Shown in pieces: positions 37,274 to 49,803 of a stretch of DNA of 64,000 bases. Position numbers and translations under genes: made by a program. The notes beneath the pieces were generated by a model. The model was not told the DNA's origin and made no database searches. It saw nothing but the letters and a program-made list of their open reading frames with translations. Positions within the stretch are counted from its first letter, which is position 1, and every line of letters begins with the position of its first letter. Source of the stretch: Dillenia suffruticosa. Its lineage: Eukaryota > Streptophyta > Magnoliopsida > Dilleniales > Dilleniaceae. Where the stretch lies: assembly GCA_033439265.1 (NCBI GenBank), contig JAVTVX010000013.1:16410500-16474499 (forward strand), given 5' to 3'.

Positions 37274-37553
37274 AGTTGGTATGTGTATATATATCAAGCA
37301 AAGCATAGGAAAGACATACACGTACACAAATGGTAGTTGAAATTGAAGGAAACTTCGCTTAAGAGCAACTAGGACTGAGCAACCAACACCTCCCCCATCC
37401 ATCCATGGACACTATTAGGTGTAAACCCTAAACCGAGACTTTATCCCACACCTCTCTTCTTTCTTAAAAAAAAACAAACACGCACTCTCTCTCCCTATCA
37501 TTCATATATTTCTCTCTCACTCCATTCTCTCGCCGCCACCACCACCACCAACT
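37274..37553 (+). promoter_or_regulatory. Cellulose synthase core promoter with MYB-type element, TATA box and leader
   Basis: AGTTGGT at 37274-37280 is, on the minus strand, ACCAACT, fitting the secondary-wall MYB-responsive element ACC(A/T)A(A/C)(T/C) bound by MYB46/MYB83-type regulators. A TATATATAT box follows at 37286-37294, placing transcription start near 37320. The leader then has CT-rich tracts (37483-37533) and a CCACCACCACCA run before the ATG. The short motif could occur by chance, but its position and the gene's identity support it. Confidence 0.5.
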
Positions 37554-40500
37554 ATGGAAGCTAGTGCCGGACTTGTCGCCGGATCTCACAACCGTAATGA
37601 GCTAGTCCTTATTCATGGCCATCAAGAGGTAAAAGAGATGCTTGCATTTTTGTGGTGTATTTGTGTGAATAGTTGTAGCCTATGTTAGTGACATGCACGT
37701 GTCATTTTGGTGTATTATTCTTGAGATGCAGCCTAAGCCTTTGAAGTCATTGAATGGTCAAGTTTGTGAAATTTGTGGCGATGAGATCGGTCTCACGGTG
37801 GCTGGAGACTTGTTTGTGGCTTGCAATGAATGTGGTTTTCCGGTGTGTCGACCTTGCTATGAGTATGAGAGGAGAGAAGGGACCCAGCTTTGCCCACAGT
37901 GCAAGACTCGCTACAAAAGACTCAAAGGTACTTACTAGTGATTTGTATCTTATGTGTGTGAACTAGTTTGATCAATAAAAACTCTCGACTGTTATCAACA
38001 ATTTAGTAAGGACGAGGAGGATACAGATAGGGTAATAGCCACCTACTATTATGTGGCTCAACCACTATTTCCAAAAAACAAAAAAAGGAAGGATAACAAG
38101 GAAAAGAATAAATAGGTTATTAGATGTTATTGAGAGGAAATAATCCATTGGAATTAACACGCAATGTGATCTTACGAAGGGAGTCCAAGAGTTGAGGGTG
38201 ATGATGACGAAGAAGACGTTGATGACATTGAACACGAGTTCAATATCGATGAAGATGAACAGAACAAGAAAAAACACCTTGCAGAAGCAATGCTTCATGG
38301 GAAGATGAGTTATGGAAGAGGCCCTGAAGATGATGATCAAAACCCTTCTTTCCCACCAGTTATAACCGGTGTTCGATCCAGACCAGTACGTGAAGTAAAC
38401 ATGTGGTATCACCTAGTCATTTCTATAAGTAGAAATGATCAGCTTGTAATGTAACCTGCCTGCTTGTAGGTGAGTGGTGAATTTCCGATAGCGAGCCATG
38501 CTCATGGAGACCAAATGTTAGCATCTTCCCTACACAAACGTGTGCATCCATACCCCGTTTCTGAGCCTGGTAAGGCTGAAGGTCATTTTATAGTAGGAAG
38601 TTTGGTTAATCATTTGATTCATATATACTTAATTTTTGAATATGCTACATTGTACAACAGGAAGTGCGAGATGGCATGGGAAGAAAGAGGGAGGTTGGAA
38701 TGAGAGAATGGATGATTGGAGAATGCAGCAAGGAAATATCGGACCAGAGCCGGACGACTTGGGCGATCCTGAGATGGCCATGTAAATTACAGATCCATGA
38801 ACAGCTATTTCCGCACATTCACCTGATTCCATAACCAAGTTTTTTACTGCACTATGACTTCTTTAATATTATTGTGATCATAGTTGCTAGATCCTAATTT
38901 ATCTTATAAAATGATTTGATTCAAATTTTAGTAAATCTTTAAACAATGTTTACATTCTACCTTACTTTCGAAGGTATCAGCCAGGAATGCAAACGCTTTA
39001 CAAAGCTCGGACTTGGTCAGTTTAAAATTTTATTGGATCGAGCCCGAGCCCGAGCCCGAGCGCTGCTCGAGGAATCCGGGCACGAGCTTTACCTAAAAAA
39101 TTAAAAGAGGCTCAAGCTTGGAGGTTTGTTCGGAACAAACCTCAAAGGAAAAAAAAAATTAAAACAACACAGATTATAAAAATTTTAAAAAATAATGTAC
39201 GTATTGTTAACAATGTTCAATAAAAAATTTTAAATCACGATATGTTTTAAAAATATTTTAAAACTGTATTGTTTTAAAAATAGAGACAGACAGAGGGGGG
39301 CGAATCAAGAGGTGAATTTCTGCCAAGCCTTTTCGGAGTCAGTAGCCGCCGCCGACACTACAGTGGAGCGGCCATCGACTGGAGTGTCTTCTCCGGCCTC
39401 TTGGCTGTTCGATTTCATCTTGAGAGGTGAAGGACGAAGAGGAAACAACCAATTTTGAAGAGATTCTACGGCCTCTTTGATCTTCACCGGCAAAAAAGAA
39501 GGAAAAAGAAGGCCGGAGAATTGATCAACTGAGATTGCAATCACCTTCATCTCAGAGAGAGGTGAGAGAGGAGGAGAGAGAGGGACTAATAAAGAAGGAA
39601 AAAGAAGGCCGATCCATCACTTTACAGAGATTTATCTTCATCTCAGAGAGAGGAGAGAGAGAGAGAGAGAGAGTGAGAAAGGGAAGAGAGAGAGAGACTG
39701 AGAGTGAGTGCCGTGAAATGATTGCAAGGGAAAGAGAGAGGACATGAGTCACTTCTCACCTCTACGTAAAAAAAAAGAAAAAAATAATCTAATTTTAAGC
39801 GGGCCGAGCCTAGTTGTGTCAGGCTCGACCTGAAATTACAACGGGCCTAAATAATAGACCCAAGCTTGACTCGGACCTAAAAGGAGCTTGGCCCTTTAAA
39901 ACGGGTCGAGCTTGGACTGACCCGACCCAATTATCGGTGTTAGTACTAACCAAGAGCAAATAATATCTATCTTGAACCAACATTGGTTGGTGTAGCCGGC
40001 CAAGGGGACTGCACAATTCCATCACTTTCGGGATTCGAATCAGGATGAAAGTGAAAAAAATGAATGTTAGGAGATCCATCCCCATAAAACGAACCCTACA
40101 ATGATCGGTCCAGAATAGTTAAGATAAAAGTCTAGATAATGGACCGTGGCTTAACCAAGGTACCAAAAAAAAAATCTACCTTAATATGAATATACTATAG
40201 ATTTGTTTATTAAAAGAAAGCTTTAAGTTTGTGCTGCTTGGTTGACTATGCAAGTATTGGGCATATTTGAATCAGGCAATGAATTTTAATTAATTTCCAA
40301 TTAGCATTAAAGGATGAAAATGGCCTCCACCTAAAGTCCTTTTCCTACATTTGTATGTCCAAATCAACATTGCAGGCTAGATGAAGCCAGGCAGCCACTC
40401 TCAAGGAAAGTACCTATTGCATCTAGCAAGCTCAACCCCTATCGGATGGTGGTTGTGACTAGGCTCATTGTTCTGGCATTTTTCCTTCGGTATAGAATTT

Positions 40501-43500
40501 TGAACCCGGTGCATGATGCAGTTGGACTCTGGCTAACCTCTGTGATCTGTGAAATCTGGTTTGCCTTCTCCTGGATTCTTGATCAGTTTCCCAAATGGTT
40601 TCCTATCGATCGTGAGACCTATCTTGATCCGCTCTCTCTGAGGTACAGTATTATTTCTGGCTAGTCCAGCATTTGCAGACAAAAAAGAATGCGATATAAG
40701 AACCTGACAATATATACTTTCTTCAAAGCCAAAAACCATATCTCACAGAAATCAGCATTGCAGATATGAGAGGGAAGGGGAGCCATCCATGCTTGCGGCT
40801 GTGGACATCTATGTCAGTACGGTGGATCCCATGAAAGAGCCTCCCCTTGTCACAGCCAATACAGTTCTCTCAATCCTGGCCATGGACTACCCAGTTGACA
40901 AAATCTCCTGCTATGTCTCTGACGATGGTGCTTCAATGCTTACCTTTGAATCACTCTCTGAAACTGCAGAATTCGCTCGAAAATGGATGCCCTTTTGCAA
41001 GAAGTTCACTATAGAGCCTCGAGCCCCTGAAATGTATTTCACATTGAAGGTTGATTATCTCAAGGATAAAGTTCAGCCTACATTTGTTAAAGAACGTCGG
41101 GCCATGAAGGTTTCTGTTCTAACTTCAAATTTTAAAACTAAATATATTTATCCCATGCTGGGTTTGTGAACGTACGTTTAATGTTTATGAAATGTGTTTG
41201 ACAGAGAGAATATGAAGAATTTAAAGTCAGGATAAATGCGCTTGTAGCAAAAGCATCAAAAGTACCTCCAGAGGGTTGGATCATGCAGGATGGTACTCCA
41301 TGGCCTGGAAACAATACTAAGGATCATCCGGGTATGATTCAAGTATTTCTTGGCCACAGTGGAGGCCTTGATGTAGAAGGAAATGAGCTCCCTCGTCTTG
41401 TATATGTCTCTCGTGAGAAGAGGCCTGGTTTCCAACATCACAAGAAGGCTGGTGCCATGAATGCTCTGGTAGAAATCTCCTATTGTTTTCCATAATCCCC
41501 CTGCAATGTAATTAGGATACATCTGCACCTTTGTGTTTATTCATTGGCCAAATGTGTGACCTTTGGTGTCGGCTTTGTTGTTGCAGATTCGTGTATCAGC
41601 AGTTCTTACAAATGCTCCTTTCATGCTTAACTTGGATTGTGACCATTATGTGAACAATAGCAAGGCCGTGCGAGAGGCAATGTGCTTCCTGATGGACCCA
41701 CAAATTGGACGGGGAGTCTGTTATGTCCAATTTCCTCAAAGATTTGATGGCATTGACAAGCATGATCGATATGCCAACAGAAATACAGTCTTCTTTGATG
41801 TGAGTCCCTGCATCAAGAAAACACATTTTATAAAGAATGACCATGTGCACCTCCTTTTAGTATACAGAAAGGGTATAAGTTCATGTTCTTATTTTCTGCA
41901 GATTAACATGAAAGGTTTAGATGGCATTCAGGGGCCTGTGTATGTCGGCACTGGATGTGTCTTCAGAAGACAAGCTTTATATGGCTATAACCCTCCCAAG
42001 GAACCTAAGCGACCAAAGATGGTTAGCTGTGACTGCTGTCCCTGCTTTGGACGTCGCAAGAAGCTTCCCAAGCATAACAAACAAGGTGCAAAAGGAGAAG
42101 AATCAGCAGCAAACCTTCAAGGTTCATGAATTCTCATCCAAGCTAAATCTTTTATCATGTTTTGTGTTTCATGTAAATTAACATATTCTATTGTGCAGGA
42201 TTGGATGATGACAAGGAGCTGCTGATGTCTGAGATGAATTCTGAAAAGAAATTTGGACAATCAGCTATATTTGTGACTTCAACTTTGATGACAGAAGGTG
42301 GTGTTCCTCCTTCATCAAGCCCCGCAGCCTTGCTGAAAGAAGCAATTCATGTAATCAGCTGTGGTTATGAAGACAAGACAGAGTGGGGTTCTGAGGTAAT
42401 AATATTGTGTTTTGTAACTGGAAAATAGAAATATTCCTTGGGGGGCAAATGTACCCCAAATTTTCCCCAGTTTGTTAGAAAAAGAAGTTTTTTTATGTTT
42501 CCTAGTTTTTAGGAATTGGTTGGTTTCCTAGTTTTTAGGAGTTGGTTCGCAACATGATGCTGCACATGGGTCAAGTTAGTTGTTTTTTTTTTTTGTATCT
42601 TGTTAGCCTTTCTCATACAACCTATATAGAGGCTTGTTAAACATTGAATGATGAAATGTGTGGTAGCATTCATTCTCCTCGGTGCGTGTGATCTCTTTCT
42701 TATCAGTGGTATCAGAGCGAGGTTAGCAAAAAGTGAGGGTTGAGAGTTAAGAGTAAAACACGTGAGGAAAGAGAGTCTTGCAGCAAGTTTTTTTTTTACT
42801 TCTTTCTTTGCAGCAGCAGTCATGGCCACAGATCCCAATTTTGTCCAACCAGCAATCCCTAGCTTTGATGGTCATTATGACCATTGGAGCATGTTGATGG
42901 AAAATTTCCTAAGGTCCAAAGAATTTTGGGATGTTGTTTCTTCTGGAATTGCAGAACCAGAAGGAGCAACTTTGACAGCAGCACAACGAACAACTCATGA
43001 GGCGGCAAAGTTGAAGGACCTCAAAGCAAAGAACTACTTGTTTCAAGCAATAGACAGGTCCATCATGGAGACAATCCTTTGCAAGGATACTTCCAAGCAA
43101 ATATGGGATTCCATGAAGAAAAAGTATCAAGGCTCTGCAAGAGCAAAGAGGCAACAACTGCAAGCACTTCGTATGGAGTTCGAAACACTACGGATGAAAT
43201 CAGGGGAGTCAGTAACTGATTATTTTTCAAGAACGATGGCAATCGTTAATAAGATGCGACTCCACGGTGACAAGACGGAGGACGTCACCATTGTTGAAAA
43301 AATTCTTCGATCCTTGACACCAAAATTCAATTTTGTTGTCTGTGCCATAGAAGAAGCTAAGGATATTGAAGAACTTTCTATTGATGAATTGCAAGGTTCT
43401 TTATTGGTTCATGAACAGAAACTACAGCACCAAGATACGGAAGAACATGCCTTGAAGACCTCCACTAATTTTCGTCAATCTGCAGCAATCAGAATGAATA

Positions 43501-46500
43501 ATGGTAGAGGGAGAGGAAGAGGATTCCACCAACGCAGTAGCACCAGCAATCCAAGAATTGAAGGCTCTTCCTCTGATGATGCACGAAATAGAGGTCGAGG
43601 ATGGTATCCAACTGGTTTCAAGCCAAAACCAACAGACAAATCTAAAGTTGAATGCTTTAGATGCCACAAGTTTGGGCACTACAAGTCTGAATGTAGAACC
43701 AATCTTAGTCGACACGTGGAAGTAACAAATTTTACTGCAGCAAATGAAGAAGGAGAGATACTCCTAATGGCATGTCAGGAAAAAGAGATGTCTTCACCAA
43801 ATTTATGGTATCTTGACACTGGCTGTAGTAATCATATGTGTGGCAACAAGGAGGCATTTTCTTCAATCGATGATACCCACCGCACCAAAGTGAAGCTTGG
43901 AGATGATTCTACTATCTCAGTCATGGGAAAAGGTACCGTTCAAATCTCTTCAAAGGGGAAAATGCAGACCATTAATAATGTTTTCTATGTTCCTGAATTG
44001 AAGACAAACCTCATGAGTGCTGGTCAATTACTTGAGAAGGGGTATGAAATTGTATTTAAAGGTGGAGTTTGCAAGATTTATGATCAACAACAGAACTTGC
44101 TTGTTCAAGTTGATATGACACCAAACAGAATGTTTCCTCTTTATCTTCATGATTCTGCTCATGCTTGCTACATGACAAAATTGAAGGAGGAAGCATGGAT
44201 TTGGCATTTTAGATATGGGCATCTCAATTTTGGTGGCTTGCGGACACTGCACCAAAAGCATATGGTGGAGGGACTTCCTGCAATTAAAATCCCCTCAGAG
44301 GTTTGCGAAGACTGTGTTGTTAGTAAACAACACCGAGCTCAATTTCCACAAGGCAAGGCATGGAGGGCTAAGGAGCAGCTTGAGCTGGTCCATTCAGATC
44401 TTTGTGGTCCTATCACACCAACTTCTAATGGAGGTAAACGATATTTGATCACATTCATTGATGATTTCAGTCGAAAGGTGTGGGTGTATTTCTTGCATGA
44501 AAAATCTGAAGCTTTTGAAGCATTCAAGAATTTCAAGAGTCTTGTCGAAAAGGAAAGTGGCAATCAAATTAAAGTTCTTCGAACTGATCGTGGGGGGGAG
44601 TACAAGTCTCTTGAGTTTGTTGATTTTTGTACGGAGCATGGAATACGTAGGCAACTTACTGCAGCTTATACACCGCAACAAAATGGTGTATGTGAGAGGA
44701 AGAATCGAACCATCCTCAACATGGTTCGAAGTCTACTGCGAAGTAGTGAAATTCCAAAGAAATTCTGGCCAGAGGCAGTAAATTGAAGTGTCCATCTCTT
44801 GAACAGAAGCCCCACACTTGCTGTTATGAATATGACTCCTGAAGAAGCTTGGAATGGACGAAGGCCAACGGTTGATTACTTCAAAATTTTTGGGTGTATT
44901 GCATATGCCCACGTTCCAGATCAAAAAAGGAAAAAGCTTGACGATAAAGGAGTAAGATGTGTCTTTCTTGGTGTAAGTGATCAATCAAAAGCTTACAAAC
45001 TATATGATCCTGTGACCAAGAAGATTATAATCAGCCGTGATGTAGTGTTTGATGAAGAAAAGTTCTGGCCTTGGAATGATCAAGCTAAAGGTGTTGCACC
45101 AATTGTAACTGATTTTGAAGAAATTGGCGAAAAAGACCAACAACATAATCTGGCTTCAGCTAGTAACAATTCTGACCCTATTGAAGAGGAGCACCAGCAG
45201 CCTAATTCCAATGCTACTGCAACAAATGGTGAACGCCCCCAACGTCACCGACAAAGGCCAGCATGGATGAGAGATTATGAGGTGTCCGGAGTGGATCAAG
45301 ATGAAGACCCATTAACTCATTTTGCCTTGTTTGCAGATAGTGATCCAACTACTTTTGACGAAGCGGTAAAACATCAAAAGTGGAGAGATGCAATGGATGC
45401 TGAAATTGAAGCAATTGAGAAAAACAACACTTGGAAATTAACAAATCTTCCCAAAGGCCACAACACTATTGGTGTCAAGTGGGTCTACAAGACAAAGTTG
45501 AACAAAGATGGTGGCATTGACAAATACAAGGCACGTTTGGTGGCAAAAGGCTACAAGCAAGAATTTGGAGTGGACTACAAAGAGGTGTTTGCGCCAGTTG
45601 TGAGACTTGACACAATTCGGTTGGTGATTGCACTAGCAGCACAGAAATCGTGGTCTATCCATCAATTAGATGTGAAGTCTGCCTTTTTACATGGTGATCT
45701 CCAAGAACAGGTATTTATTGACCAACCTCCTGGATATGTGAAGCCTGATCATGAGCATAAAGTATACAAATTAAAGAAGGCTTTATATGGATTAAAGCAA
45801 GCTCCTCGAGCTTGGTACAGTAGGATTGAAGCTTATTTTTTGAAGGAAGGGTTTGCTAAGTGTCCTTATGAACATACTTTGTTTATTAAGGTTGGTTATG
45901 GTAGAAAACAACTTCTGGTGTGCTTGTATGTAGATGATCTCATTTACACAGGGAATGATGGTGTCATGATGGAGACATTTAAGCAATCCATGATGCATGA
46001 ATTTGAGATGACAGATCTTGGGTTAATGCACTATTTCTTAGGCATTGAAGTTAATCAGTATGCTACTGGGACCTTTGTTTGCCAAAAGAAATATGTGCAG
46101 GAGATTTTGGAGAAGTTTCAGTTGAAGGATTGCAATTCAGTTGCCACACCAATAGAAGTTGGATTAAAGCTCACCAAAGATCCTGGTGGAAGGAAAGTGA
46201 ACAGCACCATGTACAAGCAAATTGTTGGGAGTCTCATGTACTTAACCTCAACAAGGCCAGACATCATGTATGGCGTTAGTCTCATCAGTAGATACATGGA
46301 GAGTCCCACCGAAAAACACCTTCAGGCTGCTAAGCGTATTTTACGCTATTTGAAAGGGACTGCATCTCTTGGGTTGTTTTACAAGAAAGGAGAAAGTTCA
46401 GATTTGCTTGGTTTTACTGACAGTGATTATGCAGGTGATATTGAGGACCGAAAAAGCACCTCAGGCTATGTATTTATGCTTGGTTCAACAGCTGTCTCGT

Positions 46501-48440
46501 GGTCTTCAAAGAAACAACCCTTGGTCACTCTTTCAACAACAGAAGCGGAATTTGTGGCTGCCACATCAAGTGCTTGTCAAGCTATTTGGTTGAGGAAGAT
46601 TCTCGGACAACTTCAATTCAAACAGCATGAAGCAACAATAATTTTTTGTGACAACAATTCAGCCATTAAATTGTCAAAGAATCCAGTTCTACATGGGAGG
46701 AGCAAGCATATAGATGTCAAGTATCATTTCTTGAGGGATCTTACAAAAGATGGTGTGATTGATCTTGTTTTCTGTAGAAGTGAAGATCAAGTTGCTGATT
46801 TGTTTACAAAACCCCTCAAAATTGCCACATTTCAGAAATTAAGAAAGCTCCTTGGAGTTTGTTCCTGGATGCCTCAGATTGAAGGAGAGCTTGTTCCTAC
46901 GCTTTTAAACTGATCACTTGCAGTATCAGTTTAAGGGAGGGCATGTTAGAAAAAGAAGTTTTTTTATGTTTCCTAGTTTTTAGGAATTGGTTGGTTTCCT
47001 AGTTTTTAGGAGTTGGTTCGCAGCATGATGCTGCACATGGGTCAAGTTAGTTGTTTTTTTTTTTGTATCTTGTTAGCCTTTCTCATACAGCCTATATAGA
47101 GGCTTGTTAAACATTGAATGATGAAATGTGTGGTAGCATTCATTCTCCTCTGTGCATGTGATCTCTTTCTTATCAGTCCCCAGTTAACGTCAACAAATTT
47201 TGTAGACTATGATAAACCCTTTTTATAATGCACACAGCAGGACCGAATTGATACCTTAGTTTCTCCTGTACACAGCAGGATTGAATTGACACCTTAGTAT
47301 CTCCAGTAGTAGCATGAACTATAACAATCTAGTGGATCTTGATATGCAGTTGGGGTGGATTTACGGCTCTATTACAGAAGATATTTTGACAGGATTCAAA
47401 ATGCATTGTCGGGGCTGGAGATCCATATACTGTATGCCCAAAAGACCAGCATTTAAGGGTTCAGCTCCAATCAATCTGTCAGATCGGCTTAACCAGGTTC
47501 TCCGTTGGGCTCTTGGTTCAGTTGAAATCTTCTTCAGTCGCCACAGCCCTGTCTGGTATGGCTACAAAGATGGAAAACTCGACACGACTATCTATCCCTT
47601 CACGTCATTACCACTCCTAGCCTACTGTACGCTTCCAGCCATCTGTTTGCTCACCGGAAAATTTATCATGCCAACGGTACCAACACCATCTCTTATTTTC
47701 TACCAAAAGCTTATTATGCAGAGACTTGGGAGAGCAAGTAAACTCCAAGAAGCAACATTTGCCCATCCTGTTGGCGTACTTAATTCTAAATTAAAACAAC
47801 TTGAGGATTATAGCACTTTGTACTAGTAATCCAACCTGTTCTTTATTGATCTCTGCAGATAAGCACTTTTGCAAGTCTTTTCTTCATTGCCCTCTTTATC
47901 TCAATTTTTGCGACGGGCATTCTAGAGCTGAGATGGAGTGGTGTGACAATAGAAGAGTGGTGGAGAAATGAGCAGTTCTGGGTCATCGGAGGCGTTTCTG
48001 CCCACTTCTTTGCTGTGGTGCAGGGTCTACTCAAGATTCTGGCAGGCATTGACACTAATTTCACTGTTACGTCCAAAGCTGCTGATGATGAGGAATTCGG
48101 AGAGCTTTATGCATTTAAATGGACTACCCTTCTCATCCCTCCCACCACCCTCCTAATTATTAACCTTGTTGGAGTAGTGGCTGGAATCTCTGATGCCATA
48201 AACAATGGGTATCAAGCTTGGGGACCTCTATTTGGAAAGCTTTTCTTTGCTTTTTGGGTGATTGTCCATCTATACCCATTCCTCAAAGGTCTGATGGGGC
48301 GGCAAAACAGGACGCCCACCATTGTTGTTATTTGGTCCATACTTTTGGCATCAATCTTCTCCTTGCTTTGGGTTCGAATTGATCCTTTCGTGTTGAAGAC
48401 CAAGGGACCAGACGTGAAGCAATGTCGAATCAATTGCTGA
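37554..48440 (+). CDS. CESA7: Secondary-wall cellulose synthase catalytic subunit, CESA7/IRX3 type
   Basis: Plasma-membrane family-2 glycosyltransferase polymerising UDP-glucose into cellulose in rosette complexes; the CESA7 class works with CESA4 and CESA8 in secondary walls. Exons: 37554-37628, 37732-37927, 38180-38385, 38470-38569, 38661-38781, 40376-40642, 40764-41109, 41205-41468, 41587-41799, 41902-42121, 42199-42395, 47350-47676, 47859-48440; 1037 residues, unbroken (Arabidopsis 1026). N-terminus [21 protein letters not shown]-type zinc finger 37-81; VSDDG 373-377; DCD 542-544; TED 744-746; QVLRW 784-788; C-terminal transmembrane block; end [16 protein letters not shown], the class region [12 protein letters not shown] and the tail point to CESA7. 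Odd: about nine residues (LERxAYxN stretch) are missing after GYKDGKL at 812, and Pro318 stands where CESAs have Arg (ETYLDRLS). Intron 11 holds a copia element. Confidence 0.95.
39000..39935. repeat. Repeat block in cellulose synthase intron 5 with a gene-like insert
   Basis: Intron 5 is 1.6 kb against about 100-250 bp for most others. Its middle has CGAGCCCGAGCCCGAGCCCG hexamers (about 39041-39062) and, at the far side, GGGCCGAGCC and GGGTCGAGCTTGG words in opposite sense, like worn ends of a hAT-type element. Between them lies a GA-rich leader-like tract (39540-39740) with an imperfect duplication of AAAGAAGGAAAAAGAAGGCC, and a minus-strand frame (39550-39305) beginning [20 protein letters not shown]. 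The frame is not recognised. Capture of a host-gene 5' end by a transposon is possible. Confidence 0.4.
42473..42705 (+). repeat. 5' LTR of the intronic copia element
   Basis: 233 bp, TGTTAG...TATCA, followed one base later by the primer-binding site. It includes a duplicated TTTCCTAGTTTTTAGGA motif and CCTATATAGAGG, a plausible TATA region. Confidence 0.95.
46944..47175 (+). repeat. 3' LTR of the intronic copia element
   Basis: 232 bp, near-identical to the 5' LTR (four substitutions, one T-tract length difference). Host intron sequence resumes two bases later with CCCCAGTTAACG. Confidence 0.95.
47233..47308 (+). repeat. 38-bp tandem duplication in CESA7 intron 11
   Basis: Units 47233-47270 and 47271-47308, both starting CACAGCAGGA and containing CCTTAGT.TCTCC, differ at several positions. 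It lies about 40 bp upstream of the exon 12 acceptor. Confidence 0.8.
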
Positions 48441-49803
48441 TATATTTGTATTTGTAGCTTTGCAATTAGAGCTGTGCATCTCCAGATGTGTGAATGTGAA
48501 TTTTGAGATGCTGCGTGTGATGAATGGACTAGCAGATGGAAATTCAGAAAACAAACAAAGCTAGAGTGAAACAGTTCTTTTATTAGTATGATAGATGGAT
48601 TTCAATTTTGTATGTAAGATGAATGATCATCATGCACAAGATAGTATTAAAATGACAGCAATTTCATTCGAGTGTTAAAATACTTCCTATAGTTTTCTAA
48701 ATATTGCATCAAGAGCATCTACTCTAACAAATATTGGGGAGGGGGAAGAGCACCTGGAATGCACTGACCCCATACCTACTAGAGCCCAAAGTGGTAGAGA
48801 TCAAAATAAACACACGAACTTAGGTCCCAATGTCGAGCCAAAGGTTCAGATTTGCAAGTGGGATCCTATGGGTGATTTTGGCTGATTAATATTTGTTTGC
48901 TTTTTCAACCTCATCTAAAATCTGAGAGCTTCTATTCGTTGAGAATGGTCACGTTGGACCGACTTCAAATACATTCAAGAATACCCTCAACAATTGATCA
49001 GAAGGTGTCTTCCAGATATAGACCATAATTGCCAGACACAGAAGCAAATCATACAAGTTTTCTTTAACTGCTTTCGAGAAATAAAGATTAGAAGGGAAGT
49101 TTTGGTAACTAACTCTGCTCGGTGGATGTTTAAAAAATATATTTAAATATATTAAAAATATATATACAGGGCCGAAGAAAAAAGCAAAAGTTTGGTATGA
49201 ATTATTACCATGATTCTAGTTTTGTGACAGGAAAAAATGGCATCATATCTCTCCCACCCCCATGTGAGTGAGGGAGTAAGGGAAGAACTTAACTGCACAG
49301 GATTCACTCTTGCATGTCATATAATTAGACAAGCAAGAACTTGGGAAAAATAGGAAAAGGAAAGACTGCAGTTGATGGTAGTGTACTTAGGAAGCCAAAC
49401 AATGACCTTCCATCTATGAAGAAAGATCAAGGTTCTCTTTTATTTTACTTTAAAAAGAATGAGGCTGGCAAAAACTCATTAGAGAAAGATACCCGCCAAG
49501 TCAGCCTGATAGCCAAAGACAAGTGTGAACTCTGACCAGCGCATGCAGAATCTCCTGAAGCATGCAGAGAACTTAGAAAATGGTTTGAACACTGAGTTTG
49601 AACCCCAGGCAAGATGAAAAAATGAACAGGATTTAGGCCCATGTTTGGCTTCATTTCTCTTCGGTATGTCTCATTTTGATGATTGAGCTGGCAACATGAT
49701 GCATCCTTCTTTAAATTTTAATCCCACAAAACTACCGTGAGAAAAGGATTAGTTGCATATCCTGCCTTGACTGCCTTCCATGCCATCAATGATGTTGTTC
49801 TTT
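48441..49803. other. Cellulose synthase 3' UTR and spacer
   Basis: Probable 3' untranslated sequence to about 48700, then intergenic DNA. A plus-strand frame at 49341-49535 (MGKIGKGKTAVDGSVLRK) resembles nothing I know and has no splice or start context. A GGGGAGGGGGAAGAG patch at about 48735-48750 is unassigned. Confidence 0.5.

Larger units (their letters stand above)
42473..47175 (+). mobile_element. Ty1/copia LTR retrotransposon, young, in CESA7 intron 11
   Basis: Fossil element in the same orientation as the host gene. LTRs 42473-42705 and 46944-47175 (TG...CA) differ by four substitutions and one T-tract length change, about 1.7 percent, so the insertion is young (roughly under one to a few million years depending on the rate). 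A primer site TGGTATCAGAGC at 42707 fits initiator methionine tRNA; a purine tract AAGGGAGGG precedes the 3' LTR. Domains in copia order: gag with zinc knuckle [14 protein letters not shown], protease ([11 protein letters not shown]), integrase, reverse transcriptase (LYVDDLIY), RNase H. It is almost whole, with about one break in the long frame. CCCCAGTT occurs at both flanks (42465-42472, 47178-47185). The lineage within copia is not assigned. Confidence 0.95.

Noticed and set aside
49341-49535. 64-codon frame beginning MGKIGKGKTAVDGS
   Set aside because: No homologue recalled, no splice or promoter context; left as unassigned spacer.
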